In this document: positions 52,097-61,623 of the stretch, one piece after another | How the letters are laid out: every line of letters begins with the position of its first letter | How positions within the stretch are numbered: the stretch's first letter is position 1 | NCBI GenBank assembly: GCA_014650415.1 | Contig: BMUX01000002.1 | Location: forward strand, 738,885-802,884 | DNA from: Streptomyces spiroverticillatus | GTDB taxonomy: Bacteria > Actinomycetota > Actinomycetes > Streptomycetales > Streptomycetaceae | Reading direction: 5' to 3' | Length of the DNA stretch: 64,000 nucleotides | Translations under genes and position numbers: made by a program | The notes under the pieces: model-generated | Told to the model about the DNA's origin: nothing | What the model saw: only the letters and a program-made list of their open reading frames with translations | Database searches by the model: none

Positions 52097-53698
52097 TCAG
52101 CGCACCGCGAAGACCGGGACGGGGGCGGAGATGCGCTTGTCGCTGCTGTACCGGTTGGGTTCGTCCTCGTTGACGACGACCACGGAGGTGCCCTGCCCCT
52201 GGAGCAGCGTCGCCGACGACGGGTTCGGGGTCTGCGAGCCGAGGACCCCGAGCGGGGCGGCGAGCCTGCGCCCGTTGCGGAGGTCGTACGCGGCCAGGTA
52301 GGGCGTGTCGTCCCCCCGGGTCAGGACGCTGAGCCGCCCGTCGGTGCCGGGAAGCAGTGCCGTGACCGGCTCGGGCAGCCGCTTGAGCCACTGCCGCCCT
52401 CCGTCGGCCAGGGAGAACGCGCCGACCCAGCGCACCGAGGTCTCCCCCGGGGTGATCGCCCCCGCGATCAGCCGGTCGCCGACCACCCGGGCCTGCGCGG
52501 GCAGGCCGATGAGGCCCTCGGTCTCGGAGTTGGCGTTCGCGTTGCCGCTCGTGTGGCGGGAGACCTTCAGGACCGCGCGGGAGCGCCCCTTGTCGTCGTA
52601 CGACAAGAAGGCGTCCACCCCGCGCGCGTCCATCTCCTTGATCCGCAGCACCGGCGGCGAGGCGGAGGCGAACCAGGCGGTCAGCGCACGCGACTCCACC
52701 GGCAGCGTGGTGCGCCAGAGCTGTTTGCCGCTGCCGGCGTCGAGGGCGATCAGCCGGGAGACGGAGGCGTCCGTGCTGTAGTCCTTGCGGCACTCCTCCA
52801 TGAGCAGGACGCGGTCCGCGGAGGCGTCCAGCGCACCGGCCCTGCACAGCAGCCTGTCGCCGAGGGGGCGCGTCCAGGCCGGCTTGCCGGTGGCGGCGTC
52901 GAAGGCCCGCAGCCGCCCGGCCTCTAGGGCGACGGCGGTGCGGCCCGCCAGGGCGAAGGTGCCGGTCTTGTCGCCGGAACCGTACTTGTCGGAGCGGAGC
53001 TTCTGCTGCCAGCGGGTCCTGCCGGTGGCCAGGTCGACCAGCGTCAGCTCGTCGCACGGCTGGTCGAAGCGGGCGAGGCCGACGAGGGCGAGGTCACCGG
53101 CGGCCCGCTGTCCGGTGCCGCACACCGTCCGGCGCGGCGGCACCGGAGTGCGCCACTGGCGGCGGCCGTCGGCCAGGGAGTACGCGGTGAACGCGTCCGG
53201 GGTGATCCGTACGAAGTTGCCGCCTGCCGGGAGCGTCCGGACGCTGCGTGAGCCGTAACTGGTGCCGCCGTTCGCCGGTCCGGTGCTCTCGTACGGAAGG
53301 GACCAGGCCACCGAACGGGCCTTGCCGGGCAGCGAGGCGGCCCAGGCGCCCGCGGGCCACAGGAACGCGGCGAGGCCCACCACCGCCAGCGGGAGGGCGA
53401 TCCAGCCGCGCCTGCGGTGCGGGGAGGGCCCGGTGATCTTGCCGTCGCGGTCCTTGAGCGGCGGCGCGACGACGCCGATGAAGACCAGCACGGTGATCAG
53501 CAGCGCGATCGCGCCGAACACCGTGAAGGCATGGGCCCAGCCGTCGACGGAGGAGGAGCCGGGCAGACAGTTGTCGCCGGTGCAGGCGCCCTCGATCCGC
53601 TCCAGCCGGGAATCCTCGACGTGGAACCTGACCGCCGCCGCGACCAGGCCCCCCGACACCACGACGGCGGCACCGGCCACCACCTGTCCCACACGCAC
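52097..53698 (-). CDS. Membrane-anchored PQQ/Trp-repeat beta-propeller protein
   Basis: This encodes 533 aa from GTG at 53698. There are membrane helices at about 4-22, 58-80 and 97-118, and the loop between the first two has a Cys pair (CTGDNC). Residues about 140-533 form a beta-propeller of PQQ-like repeats: YSLADGRRQWRTPV, VDLATGRTRWQQKL, FDAATGKPAWTRPL, LDAGSGKQLWRTTL and FSLADGGRQWLKRL. No quinoprotein metal site was seen, so it is more likely a binding or scaffold protein facing outward. Substrate unknown. Confidence 0.88.
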   Translation of the reverse strand: MRVGQVVAGAAVVVSGGLVAAAVRFHVEDSRLERIEGACTGDNCLPGSSSVDGWAHAFTVFGAIALLITVLVFIGVVAPPLKDRDGKITGPSPHRRRGWIALPLAVVGLAAFLWPAGAWAASLPGKARSVAWSLPYESTGPANGGTSYGSRSVRTLPAGGNFVRITPDAFTAYSLADGRRQWRTPVPPRRTVCGTGQRAAGDLALVGLARFDQPCDELTLVDLATGRTRWQQKLRSDKYGSGDKTGTFALAGRTAVALEAGRLRAFDAATGKPAWTRPLGDRLLCRAGALDASADRVLLMEECRKDYSTDASVSRLIALDAGSGKQLWRTTLPVESRALTAWFASASPPVLRIKEMDARGVDAFLSYDDKGRSRAVLKVSRHTSGNANANSETEGLIGLPAQARVVGDRLIAGAITPGETSVRWVGAFSLADGGRQWLKRLPEPVTALLPGTDGRLSVLTRGDDTPYLAAYDLRNGRRLAAPLGVLGSQTPNPSSATLLQGQGTSVVVVNEDEPNRYSSDKRISAPVPVFAVR

Positions 53699-53819
53699 TT
53701 CGTACCCCCCACAGGTAAAAACTCGTTCAACTGTGGGCGGAATCTATACCGGTGCGGGCGCAAGTGATCACCCGGGACCGGAAGACGGAAGGGCGGGCAG
53801 GTCGGACGGCTCGGTGGAG

Positions 53820-54314
53820 TCAGACGACTTGGTGGAGCCAGCGCACGGGCGCGCCTTCACCTGCGTACCGGAAGGGCTCCAGCTCGTCGTCCCAGGGCTT
53901 GCCGAGCAGCTTGGAGATCTCCGCCTCCAGGTCGCTCTCGCCGCGCACCGAGCGGGCGAGAGCGGCGCGCAGCCGGTCCTCGGGGATGAGGATGTCGCCG
54001 TGCATGCCGGTGACCGCGTGGAAGATGCCGAGCGCCGGGGTGGAGCTGTAGCGCTCGCCCTCGGCGGTGGGGCAGGGTTCGGCGGTCACCTCGAAGCGCA
54101 GCATGTCCCAGCCGCGCAGGGCAGAGGCCAGCTTGGAGGCCGTGCCCGCCTTGGCCTGCCAGGAGAACTCGGATCTCCAGGTACCGGGCGCGGCCGGCTG
54201 CCTGATCCAGTCGAGTCCGACGCGCACACCGAGGACGGAACCCACCGCCCATTCGACGTGGGGACACATCGCGCGCGGCGCGGAGTGGACGTAGAGAACT
54301 CCACGTGTCGTCAC
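53820..54314 (-). CDS. DUF3145 family protein
   Basis: This encodes 164 aa from GTG at 54314, with GGAGG nearby. Recognisable stretches are GVLYVHSAPRAMCPHVEWA at the start and AVTGMHGDILIPEDRLR, ending KPWDDELEPFRYAGEGAPVRWLHQVV. The family is conserved in actinobacteria and cytoplasmic; function unknown. It lies alone, with a 357-bp upstream region shared with the divergent SGNH gene. Confidence 0.9.
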   Translation of the reverse strand: MTTRGVLYVHSAPRAMCPHVEWAVGSVLGVRVGLDWIRQPAAPGTWRSEFSWQAKAGTASKLASALRGWDMLRFEVTAEPCPTAEGERYSSTPALGIFHAVTGMHGDILIPEDRLRAALARSVRGESDLEAEISKLLGKPWDDELEPFRYAGEGAPVRWLHQVV

Positions 54315-54671
54315 CGGGACCTCCTGCTGTGTGGGTCGAGGTTCGCGAACACCTGCGGCCTCGTACTCCCTGCGCCCTGCGGTCGAGGTGACGCGCCTGG
54401 CCGGCTCCCGAGGTTGTCAACAGTAAACAGCATCGGGAGTGAATCTCCTGAAAAGGGACAGTATGTGACGTCATGTAATTTACCGGGGCCGATGGGGCGG
54501 GGCATGCCGCCGTCCGGCGCGGATCCGGTGGGGAAAAGCTACCGTGCGGCGCGCGCCGGGGTGTGACGTACTGTCGGTCCGGGGGCGGGGAGAATACCGG
54601 GTTTGTGGCAGGATTCCGGGCTTTTCCACCCCGGGTACACCGGACGGGTACGGCGCGGAGGGATCACGGAC
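54315..54671. promoter_or_regulatory. 357-bp divergent intergenic region
   Basis: No gene was found. The middle (54415-54480) is AT-rich by local standards and contains TGTCAACAGTAAACAGCA (TTGACA on the minus strand at 54420-54415, facing the DUF3145 gene) and the palindrome TGACGTCA (54466-54473). It probably holds both promoters. Confidence 0.45.
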
Positions 54672-55583
54672 ATGCGGGAGAGCGGTACGAAGGGGCCTGC
54701 GCGGCGGCTGCGCGCCGGGGCCGCGGCGGCATCGGCCCTGGTCGCACTGGTCGCCGGATGCTCCGGCGGCGGAGCGGGCGCGGAGCCCGGCTCCCCCTCG
54801 CAGCGGGCCGCCGCGAAGCCCACCCCGAAACCCACCCCCACGTGGGACCGGTCGCCGTCCTCTCTCGTTGCCGTCGGCGATTCGATAACACGCGGGTTCG
54901 ACGCGTGCGAGGTGCTGGCGGACTGCCCGGAGGCGTCCTGGGCGACCGGTACGAACGCGTCCGTGAACAGCCTGGCGCTTCGGCTGCTGGGCGCTTCCGG
55001 CGCGGCCGAGCGGAGCTGGAACCTGGCGGTGACCGGGTCGCGGATCTCCGACCTGCCCCGGCAGATGGAACGGGCGGCGGAGCACCGGCCGGAACTGGTC
55101 ACCGTGATGACCGGGGCCAACGACGCGTGCCGCAGCTCGGTCGGCCGGATGACACCGGTCGCGGACTTCCGCCGGTCGTTCGAGCGGGCGCTGAAGGCGC
55201 TCCGGGAGGAGCTGCCGAAGACGCAGGTGTACGTGTCGAGCGTGCCGGACCTGAAGCGGCTGTGGTCGCAGGGCCGGGGCAATCCGCTCGGCAAGCAGGT
55301 GTGGAAGCTGGGGATCTGCCCGTCGATGCTGGGCGACGCGGACGCGGTGGACGCGGGGGCGGTGGCGCGCAGGGATGCGGTGCGGGAGCGGGTGGTGGCG
55401 TACAACTCCGCTCTGGAGGACGTGTGCGGGCGGGACGCGAAGTGCCGCTTCGACAAGGGGGCGGTCTTCAACTACGCGTTCACCGGGACCCAGCTGAGCC
55501 AGTGGGACTGGTTCCACCCGAGCGTGGACGGGCAGGGGCGGTTGGCGGAGATCGCGTACCGGGGCGTGACGGCCCCCGGGTAG
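54672..55583 (+). CDS. SGNH/GDSL-type hydrolase lipoprotein
   Basis: This encodes 303 aa from ATG at 54672, with GGAGGG upstream. Lipobox LVAGC has its Cys near residue 30, followed by a Gly/Pro/Lys linker. The SGNH blocks are visible: VAVGDSITRG (Ser), NLAVTGSRI (Gly region), MTGANDAC (Asn) and WDWFHPS (Asp-x-x-His). Extracellular esterase or lipase of the SGNH fold. It is convergent with the GH3 gene across a strong terminator. Confidence 0.9.
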   Translation: MRESGTKGPARRLRAGAAAASALVALVAGCSGGGAGAEPGSPSQRAAAKPTPKPTPTWDRSPSSLVAVGDSITRGFDACEVLADCPEASWATGTNASVNSLALRLLGASGAAERSWNLAVTGSRISDLPRQMERAAEHRPELVTVMTGANDACRSSVGRMTPVADFRRSFERALKALREELPKTQVYVSSVPDLKRLWSQGRGNPLGKQVWKLGICPSMLGDADAVDAGAVARRDAVRERVVAYNSALEDVCGRDAKCRFDKGAVFNYAFTGTQLSQWDWFHPSVDGQGRLAEIAYRGVTAPG

Positions 55584-55594
55584 GCCCCGGTCAG

Positions 55595-55626
55595 GGCCCC
55601 TGAAGTGGCGCCCGCGCGGCGCAGCC
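55595..55626. repeat. Second copy of the dispersed intergenic element
   Basis: gcccctgaa followed by cgcccgcgcggcgcagcc, the same order as in 39909-39988. It runs directly into the terminator at 55620. Confidence 0.4.
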
Positions 55627-55655
55627 CCGCACCCCTGGTGGGGTGCGGGGCTGCG
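55620..55655. terminator. Bidirectional terminator, SGNH and GH3 genes
   Basis: A perfect 16-bp stem with a TGGT loop between convergent stops at 55583 and 55685. Confidence 0.9.
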
Positions 55656-55684
55656 GGCCCGGTGAATCAGACCTTCCCGGTGGG

Positions 55685-58141
55685 TCAGACCTCCAGGGTC
55701 GCGCTCACCCGGCGGTCGGCGATGGAGCGGCCGACCTGGAGTTCGTAGGAGCCCTCGATCAGCTTCCAGCCGTTGGCCGGCTCGTCCCAGATCTCGAAGG
55801 TGCGGCGCGGGAGGGCGAGGGTGACCTCGACCGTCTCGCCGGGCTCGGCCGTCACGCCGGCGAAGGCGGCCAGCCAGCGGGCCGGGCGCTCGACCGTGTC
55901 GGCGGCCGGGGCGACGTACGCCTGGACGACCTCGCGGCCGGGGCGGGTGCCCGTGTTGGTGAGGCGGACCGTGGCGGTGGTGCCGGACACCGTGACCGAC
56001 TCGTACGACCAGGTCGTGTAGCCGAGGCCGTGGCCGAAGGAGTAGGCGGGGGCGGTCCCGGCCTTCTCCCAGGCACGGTAGCCGATGAAGACGCCCTCGG
56101 TGTACGGGAGTTCGCCGTCGACCGGGGTCACCTGGGTGACGGGGACGTCGGAGAAGGAGACCGGCCAGGTGGTGGGGAGGCGGCCGCCCGGCTCCTGGGC
56201 GCCGAGGAGGACGTCGGCGAGGGCCGCGCCGCCCTCCTGGCCCGGGAACCAGGTGAGGAGGATCGCGGAGACCTCCTCGCGCCAGGGCATCTCGACCGGG
56301 GAGCCGGAGTTGACGATGACGACCGTGCGGGGGTTGACGGCTGCGACGGCGCGGACCAGGTCGTTCTGGCGGCCCGGGAGGGCGAGGTCGGTGCGGTCGA
56401 AGCCCTCGGACTCGACGCGGTCGGTGGTGGCGACCACCACGACGGCCGTGTCGGCGCCGCGGGCGGCCTCGACTGCCTCGGCGATCAGCTCGTCGGCGTC
56501 GCGCTGCGGCGAGAGGTGGGAGAGGGAGAACATCACGGCGGTCAGCGGGGAGCCGGTGTTCTTCTGGACGGTGTGGGTGAGGGAGACGGTGACCGGCCGG
56601 CCCTCGGTGAGGTGGGTGCGGCCGCGCTCCTCGGGGGCGCCGAAGAAGGACTCGAACGGGTCGGCGCCCTCGCGCGGGCCGTGGAAGTCGTCGTAGAAGG
56701 TCTCGCCGCCGACGGCCAGGGTGAACTGCCCGAGGCCGCGCGTGCCGAAGATGTGCTCGCCGGTCTCGCGCGGGGTGAAGGTGCCGGTGATCTCGATGGT
56801 GTGGAGGTTGTCGTAGGTGACGCCCTCGGGGAGGTCGTTGCCGATCCACTGAACCTGGCCGTTGGGGAGAGAGCCCTCGCCGACGGTCTCGCCGTTCTCG
56901 TCGCGGCAGATCGCGCGCAGCTCGAAGCCCTTGTCGGCGACCATGAGCTCGTCGCTCGGGTCGGCGCCGATGGAGTACGTGAGGGCCCCGGCCGGAAGCG
57001 CCTCGGTGAGGCCGTCGAGCGGGGAGACGATGCGCTCGGGGAAGACGGTGGCGGAGCCGCCGCCGAGGACGCGGGCGTCGCGGGCGGCGGCGCCGGAGAG
57101 GGCGACCGTGCCGGAGGACGCGAGCGGGAGGACGTCGCCCTCGTTGCGTACGAGGACGATGGCGCGGTGGGCGACCTCGCGGGCGACGGCCTGGCCGTCG
57201 ATCTCGGCGGGGAGCTCCGTGACGACCGCCGGGGCGCCGTCCAGGATGCCGACGCGGGCGGCGAGGCGCAGGACGTTGCGGACGGCCTCGTCGACGACGG
57301 ACTCCTCGACCTCACCGGCGCGGACGGCACCGGCCAGGGCCTCGCCGTAGACGGTCTGCGGGCCGGGCATCGCCACGTCGAGGCCGCCCTCGATGTCGCC
57401 CTTGGTGGAGCGGGCGGCCATCCAGTCGGAGACGATCGCACCGTCGAAGCCCCACTCGCCGCGCAGCACCTCGTTCTGGAGGTAGCGGTGCTCGGACATG
57501 GTGGTGCCGTTGACCGAGTTGTAGGCGCACATGATGCCCCACGGGTGGGCGTTCTCGACGATCGCCTCGAAGGGGGCGAGGTAGAGCTCGCGCAGCGGGC
57601 GCGGGTCGATGAGGTTGTTGACGGTGAAGCGGTCGGTCTCCGCGTCGTTGCCGACGAAGTGCTTGACCGTGGTGCCGACGCCGCCGTCCTGGACGCCGTT
57701 GACGTAGCCGGAGCCGATCTCGCCGGTCAGGTACGGGTCCTCGGAGTAGCACTCGAAGTGGCGGCCGCCGAGCGGCGAGCGGTGCAGGTTGACCGTCGGG
57801 GCGAGGAGGACGTGCACGTCCTTGCGGCGGGCCTCCTGCGCGAGCAGACGGCCGGCGCGGCGGGCCAGCTCCGGGTCCCAGGTGGCGGCGAGCGCGGTCG
57901 GGGAGGGCAGCGCGATCGACGGGTCGTCGGCGGTCCAGCGCACGCCGCGGACGCCGATCGGGCCGTCGGAGAAGACCAGGGACTTCAGGCCGATCTCGGG
58001 GAGGGCCGGGATGGACCACATGTCCTGGCCGGCCAGGAGGCGGGCCTTGGCGTCGAGGTCGAGCTTGCCGAGTGCGGCACTGACGACGTCCTCGCGGAGC
58101 TGCTCGTCACGGGTGTTCTGGGTGGTGGGCTCGCCTGCCAC
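55685..58141 (-). CDS. Beta-glucosidase, glycoside hydrolase family 3
   Basis: This encodes 818 aa from GTG at 58141, with GAGGAGG upstream. No signal peptide, so it is intracellular and acts on imported oligosaccharides. The nucleophile is Asp239 in GAIVSDWMA; VKHFVGND (KH motif at 160-161) and DGPIGVRG are also typical. The second GH3 domain contains an inserted PA14-type domain (about 390-540, ITGTFTPRETGEHIFGTRG...GGETFYDDF), and a fibronectin-III-like domain ends the protein. The TetR gene on the other side is its likely regulator. Confidence 0.95.
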   Translation of the reverse strand: MAGEPTTQNTRDEQLREDVVSAALGKLDLDAKARLLAGQDMWSIPALPEIGLKSLVFSDGPIGVRGVRWTADDPSIALPSPTALAATWDPELARRAGRLLAQEARRKDVHVLLAPTVNLHRSPLGGRHFECYSEDPYLTGEIGSGYVNGVQDGGVGTTVKHFVGNDAETDRFTVNNLIDPRPLRELYLAPFEAIVENAHPWGIMCAYNSVNGTTMSEHRYLQNEVLRGEWGFDGAIVSDWMAARSTKGDIEGGLDVAMPGPQTVYGEALAGAVRAGEVEESVVDEAVRNVLRLAARVGILDGAPAVVTELPAEIDGQAVAREVAHRAIVLVRNEGDVLPLASSGTVALSGAAARDARVLGGGSATVFPERIVSPLDGLTEALPAGALTYSIGADPSDELMVADKGFELRAICRDENGETVGEGSLPNGQVQWIGNDLPEGVTYDNLHTIEITGTFTPRETGEHIFGTRGLGQFTLAVGGETFYDDFHGPREGADPFESFFGAPEERGRTHLTEGRPVTVSLTHTVQKNTGSPLTAVMFSLSHLSPQRDADELIAEAVEAARGADTAVVVVATTDRVESEGFDRTDLALPGRQNDLVRAVAAVNPRTVVIVNSGSPVEMPWREEVSAILLTWFPGQEGGAALADVLLGAQEPGGRLPTTWPVSFSDVPVTQVTPVDGELPYTEGVFIGYRAWEKAGTAPAYSFGHGLGYTTWSYESVTVSGTTATVRLTNTGTRPGREVVQAYVAPAADTVERPARWLAAFAGVTAEPGETVEVTLALPRRTFEIWDEPANGWKLIEGSYELQVGRSIADRRVSATLEV

Positions 58142-58329
58142 GGCCGTACCTCCTCATTGAGATCTGCTGTTGTCCCCATAGATACTCCGATTACCTGTAG
58201 GACGGTAGGGTTCGTTATCTTTTCGTGATATGCGGGCGCTTTCCTCGCCCGCCGAGGGCCGGTGAAGGCATGGCGTACCGTCCTGACCAGCAAGATCGCA
58301 GGGGATGCACAGGGGAAGGACGTACGGGG

Positions 58330-58896
58330 ATGGCCAGGGCCAGGAGTGAGGAGAGGCGGGCGGAGATCCTCCGCGCCGCCCTCGAAGTGATCGCGGAGCG
58401 CGGCTACCGGGGTGCGTCGCTGGCCTCCGTCGCCGAGCGCGTGGGGCTCACCCAGCAGGGCCTGCTGCACTACTTCCCGACCAAGGAGGCCCTGCTGGTG
58501 GCCGTCCTGGACGAGCGCGACCAGTGGGACACCGGCGGGGCGGGCCTGAGCACGGCGGCCTGGCGGATGGACCTGCTGGCCTCGCTGGTGGAGTACAACG
58601 CGATGCGGCCCGGCATCGTGCAGACCTTCTCCGCCCTCCTCGGGGAGTCCGTCACGGACGAGCACCCGGCGAAGGAGTTCTTCACCCAGCGGTACGCGCT
58701 GGTGCGCGAGGGCATGGCGGCGGCGCTGCGCATGGAGTACGGGGAGCGGCTGCCCGGCGGGCTGACACCGGAGCAGGCGGCTCCGCTCCTGGTGGCGGTG
58801 CTGGACGGCTTGCAGTACCAATGGTTGCTGGACCCCGGGTCGGTGGACATGCCCGGGGCGTTCCGGGACTTCCTGACCCTGCTGCGGCCGGAGTAG
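58330..58896 (+). CDS. TetR-family regulator, likely of the GH3 gene
   Basis: This encodes 188 aa from ATG at 58330. The helix-turn-helix is at about 8-52 (RAEILRAALEVIAERGYRGASLASVAERVGLTQQGLLHYFPTKEALL), with a BetI-like C-terminal domain. It is divergent from the beta-glucosidase gene across 188 bp and therefore probably represses it, perhaps with a sugar ligand. The gap contains TACC-N8-GGTA (58192-58207), a weak operator candidate. Confidence 0.9.
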   Translation: MARARSEERRAEILRAALEVIAERGYRGASLASVAERVGLTQQGLLHYFPTKEALLVAVLDERDQWDTGGAGLSTAAWRMDLLASLVEYNAMRPGIVQTFSALLGESVTDEHPAKEFFTQRYALVREGMAAALRMEYGERLPGGLTPEQAAPLLVAVLDGLQYQWLLDPGSVDMPGAFRDFLTLLRPE

Positions 58897-58944
58897 GGGC
58901 GGGGCCCGGGAGCACTGCTCTCCCCGCGGAGGTCACCACCCGTC

Positions 58945-60261
58945 ATGCGCACCGGACTCGCCCGCACCTGTGCCCTGTTGACCGTCCCGCTGATCGCCCT
59001 GGCCGGCTGTGCCGAGCCTCCCGAGGAGGCCGCTCCCCCGGCCACGAAGGCGTCCCCGGCCGCCGCGTCCGCACCGCCGACCGCCCCCGTCCTGACCGCC
59101 TCCTCCCCGACGGTCGAGGAGCAGCGCCTGGACGGCAAGGTCCCGCAGGAGCTGCTGCGGCGCAGCGGTTTCGATGCGGTCGCGCCCGATTTCGTACGGG
59201 AACTGGGCGAGTCGGCGGGGTACGAGTCCGCCGAGCGTGCGGTCGTCCGGCACGGCACCGCGCTGTGGCGGCGGGCCGTGGACCGGGTGCAGGGCAGGGG
59301 TCTGCCGGGCGGCGACCTGGCCCGTGACGACGACCGCCCGCTGTACTGGGCGCGACTGGCGATGAGCCGTGAACTGCGCGCCTGGAAGCCGGACTTCACC
59401 CTGCCGCCCGACGACCGGGTGCGGCTCCTGGACCGGCTGGAGCGCACCTCGCGCAACCAGGAGGCGCAGCCGCCCGCCGTCCTGGACCGGGACCGGGTGG
59501 TGATGACGGGCTTCGACCCCTTCACCCTGGACGACGAGATCCGCACCTCCAACCCCTCGGGCGCCGCCGCCCTCGCCCTCGACGGCACCGAGATCACCAC
59601 CCCCGACGGGCGCCGGGCGCGCATCGAGACGGTCCTCTTCCCGGTCCGCTGGGACGACTTCTCCGCCGGTACGGTCGAACGCGCCCTGCGCACCCGCCTG
59701 CCGAAGGCGACGCTCTTCGCGACGGTGAGCCAGGGCATGCCGGACGAGTTCGACGTGGAGCGCTACAACGGGGCCCGGCGCGGGGGTGCGCCGGACAACC
59801 TCAAGGTCAGCCGCCTGGGCCTGGCCCCGGTCGACGACCCGACCGCGCAGCCCCAGTGGACGACGACCTCGCTCCCGTACAAGACCCTGACGACGGTGAA
59901 GACCGGCCGCTTCCCGGTGCGGGACAACACGCACGTGGTGGAGGCCCCGGCGAAGGACGGCGGCGACCCGGTTCCGCGCAAGGACGGGCCGGTGCGGGAC
60001 TCGCGGGCCTGGGCGGGCGGCGGCGGGGACTACCTGTCGAACGAGATCGCCTACCGGGCGACCCTGCTGCGCGACCGGCTGGGGCTTTCCGTCCCGGGCG
60101 GGCATCTGCACACGCCGGTCCTGGAGTTCGGCCCGAAGAACACGGCGGAGCTGACGGATCCGGTGTTCCTGAAGAACCGGGCGGACATCGTGAAGCAGGT
60201 GCGGGAGCTGTTGCGGACTGCGTTGGGGGCCGCCCCGGACACCTCGGGCTCGTCCGGCTGA
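58945..60261 (+). CDS. Pyroglutamyl-peptidase-like lipoprotein lacking the catalytic Cys (copy 1)
   Basis: This encodes 438 aa. Lipobox LAGC has its Cys at residue 22. A unique helical region (about 55-180) precedes a domain with C15 peptidase features: MTGFDPF (188-193) with SNPSGAAAL, the Glu272 motif FDVERYNG and HLHTP (His389). Where the family has A-G-x-[FY]-x-Cys-Asn, this protein reads GGDYLSNE, so the nucleophile Cys is Ser365. Genuine C15 enzymes are about 210-residue cytoplasmic proteins. Activity is therefore doubtful, or of a serine type. It is a tandem paralogue of 60349-61599. Confidence 0.82.
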   Translation: MRTGLARTCALLTVPLIALAGCAEPPEEAAPPATKASPAAASAPPTAPVLTASSPTVEEQRLDGKVPQELLRRSGFDAVAPDFVRELGESAGYESAERAVVRHGTALWRRAVDRVQGRGLPGGDLARDDDRPLYWARLAMSRELRAWKPDFTLPPDDRVRLLDRLERTSRNQEAQPPAVLDRDRVVMTGFDPFTLDDEIRTSNPSGAAALALDGTEITTPDGRRARIETVLFPVRWDDFSAGTVERALRTRLPKATLFATVSQGMPDEFDVERYNGARRGGAPDNLKVSRLGLAPVDDPTAQPQWTTTSLPYKTLTTVKTGRFPVRDNTHVVEAPAKDGGDPVPRKDGPVRDSRAWAGGGGDYLSNEIAYRATLLRDRLGLSVPGGHLHTPVLEFGPKNTAELTDPVFLKNRADIVKQVRELLRTALGAAPDTSGSSG

Positions 60262-60348
60262 CCCTCCTGTCTCAACTCCCCCTTTCGCAGCAGAGGTTGC
60301 ACTCCGATACTGGGCCTCGGCACGTCGAGCTCTACGGGAGGACGCGGG

Positions 60349-61599
60349 ATGCGACGCAGCACACGGACGGGCGGGGGCGCTCTCGCGCTGGCCGTCCTCT
60401 CGGCCCTCGCCTGTACGGCGGCCCTGCCCGCCGGTGCGCAGGCCGCCAATGCGCAGGCGGCCCCGGCCGTCGCTCCCACGGTCGAGGAGGCCCGGCTGGA
60501 GCGGGCCGCCCCGCAGGAGATCCTGCACCGCAGCGGGTTCGACGCTCTCGCGCCGCGCTTCGGGAAGGCGCTGGCCGGAGCGTCGTCGTACCGGAAGGCG
60601 CAGGAGGCCGTGGACCGGCACGGGGCGCAGCTGTGGCGGCGGGCCGTGGACCGGGTGCAGGGGCGAGGCCCGGCGGGCGGCGATCTGAGCCGGGGCGACG
60701 ACCGGCCGCTGTACTGGGCGCGGCTGGCCATGACGCGCGAACTGCGCTCCTGGGCACCGGAGTTCGGGCTGTCCGGCCGGGACAGGGACCGGCTCGTGGA
60801 GCGGCTGGAGCGGACCTCGCGGGGGCAGGACAGCATCCGATTCGCCGGGAAGGGGCTGCGGCGCGTGCTGGTGACGGGCTTCGACCCGTTCACGCTGGAC
60901 CGCGACATCCGGATCGGCAATCCGTCGGGGGCCACCGCGCTGGCGCTGGACGGCACGGTGATCCGTACCGCGGACGGGCGGCTCGCCCGTATCGAGACCG
61001 CCGTCTTCCCGGTGCGCTGGGACGACTTCGCGGACGGAGAGGTGGAGCGGGCGCTGCGCCCGCACCTGCGCGGGGTGGACCTGTTCACGACCATCAGCCA
61101 GGGGCGGCCGGGCCGCTTCGACGTGGAGCGGTTCAACGGGGCGTGGCGGGGCGGCTTCGGGGACAACCTGAACGTGGGCCGGACCGGGCCGGTCCCGGTC
61201 GCGGACCCCGCCTCGCAGCCCCAGTGGACGCGCACGTCCCTCCCGTACAAGAGGATCGTGGAGGCGAGCACGGGCCGGTTCCCGGTGTACGACAACACCT
61301 CCGTCACGGAGATTCCCGCAGGCCAGACCGGTCCCGTGGTGCGGCCGGACGGGCCCACGCCGGGGTCGGCGGCGCGGGCCGGGGGCGGCGGCGACTACCT
61401 GTCGAACGAGATCGCGTACCGGGCGACGCTGCTGCGGGACCGGCTGGGGCTGAAGATCCCCGGGGGCCATCTGCACACGCCGGTGCTGGAGTTCGACAAG
61501 GCGAACACCACGGAGATCACCGACCCGGTGTTCGTGAAGAACCGGTCGGACATCGTGGCGCAGGTGCGGGAGGTGCTGAAGGTGGCGGCGGCGCGGTAG
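60349..61599 (+). CDS. Pyroglutamyl-peptidase-like secreted protein lacking the catalytic Cys (copy 2)
   Basis: This encodes 416 aa. A signal peptide (TGGGALALAVLSALACTAALPAGAQA) with AGAQA cleavage replaces the lipobox of copy 1. The rest is collinear: LWRRAVDRVQGRG, VTGFDPF (175-181), FDVERFNG with Glu260, GGDYLSNE with Ser352 at the Cys position, and HLHTP (His376). Spacing to copy 1 is 87 bp, so the pair may be one operon. One protein is membrane-tethered and the other soluble. Confidence 0.82.
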   Translation: MRRSTRTGGGALALAVLSALACTAALPAGAQAANAQAAPAVAPTVEEARLERAAPQEILHRSGFDALAPRFGKALAGASSYRKAQEAVDRHGAQLWRRAVDRVQGRGPAGGDLSRGDDRPLYWARLAMTRELRSWAPEFGLSGRDRDRLVERLERTSRGQDSIRFAGKGLRRVLVTGFDPFTLDRDIRIGNPSGATALALDGTVIRTADGRLARIETAVFPVRWDDFADGEVERALRPHLRGVDLFTTISQGRPGRFDVERFNGAWRGGFGDNLNVGRTGPVPVADPASQPQWTRTSLPYKRIVEASTGRFPVYDNTSVTEIPAGQTGPVVRPDGPTPGSAARAGGGGDYLSNEIAYRATLLRDRLGLKIPGGHLHTPVLEFDKANTTEITDPVFVKNRSDIVAQVREVLKVAAAR

Positions 61600-61623
61600 C
61601 CCGGGGCTTCAGTGACGCGGGTC

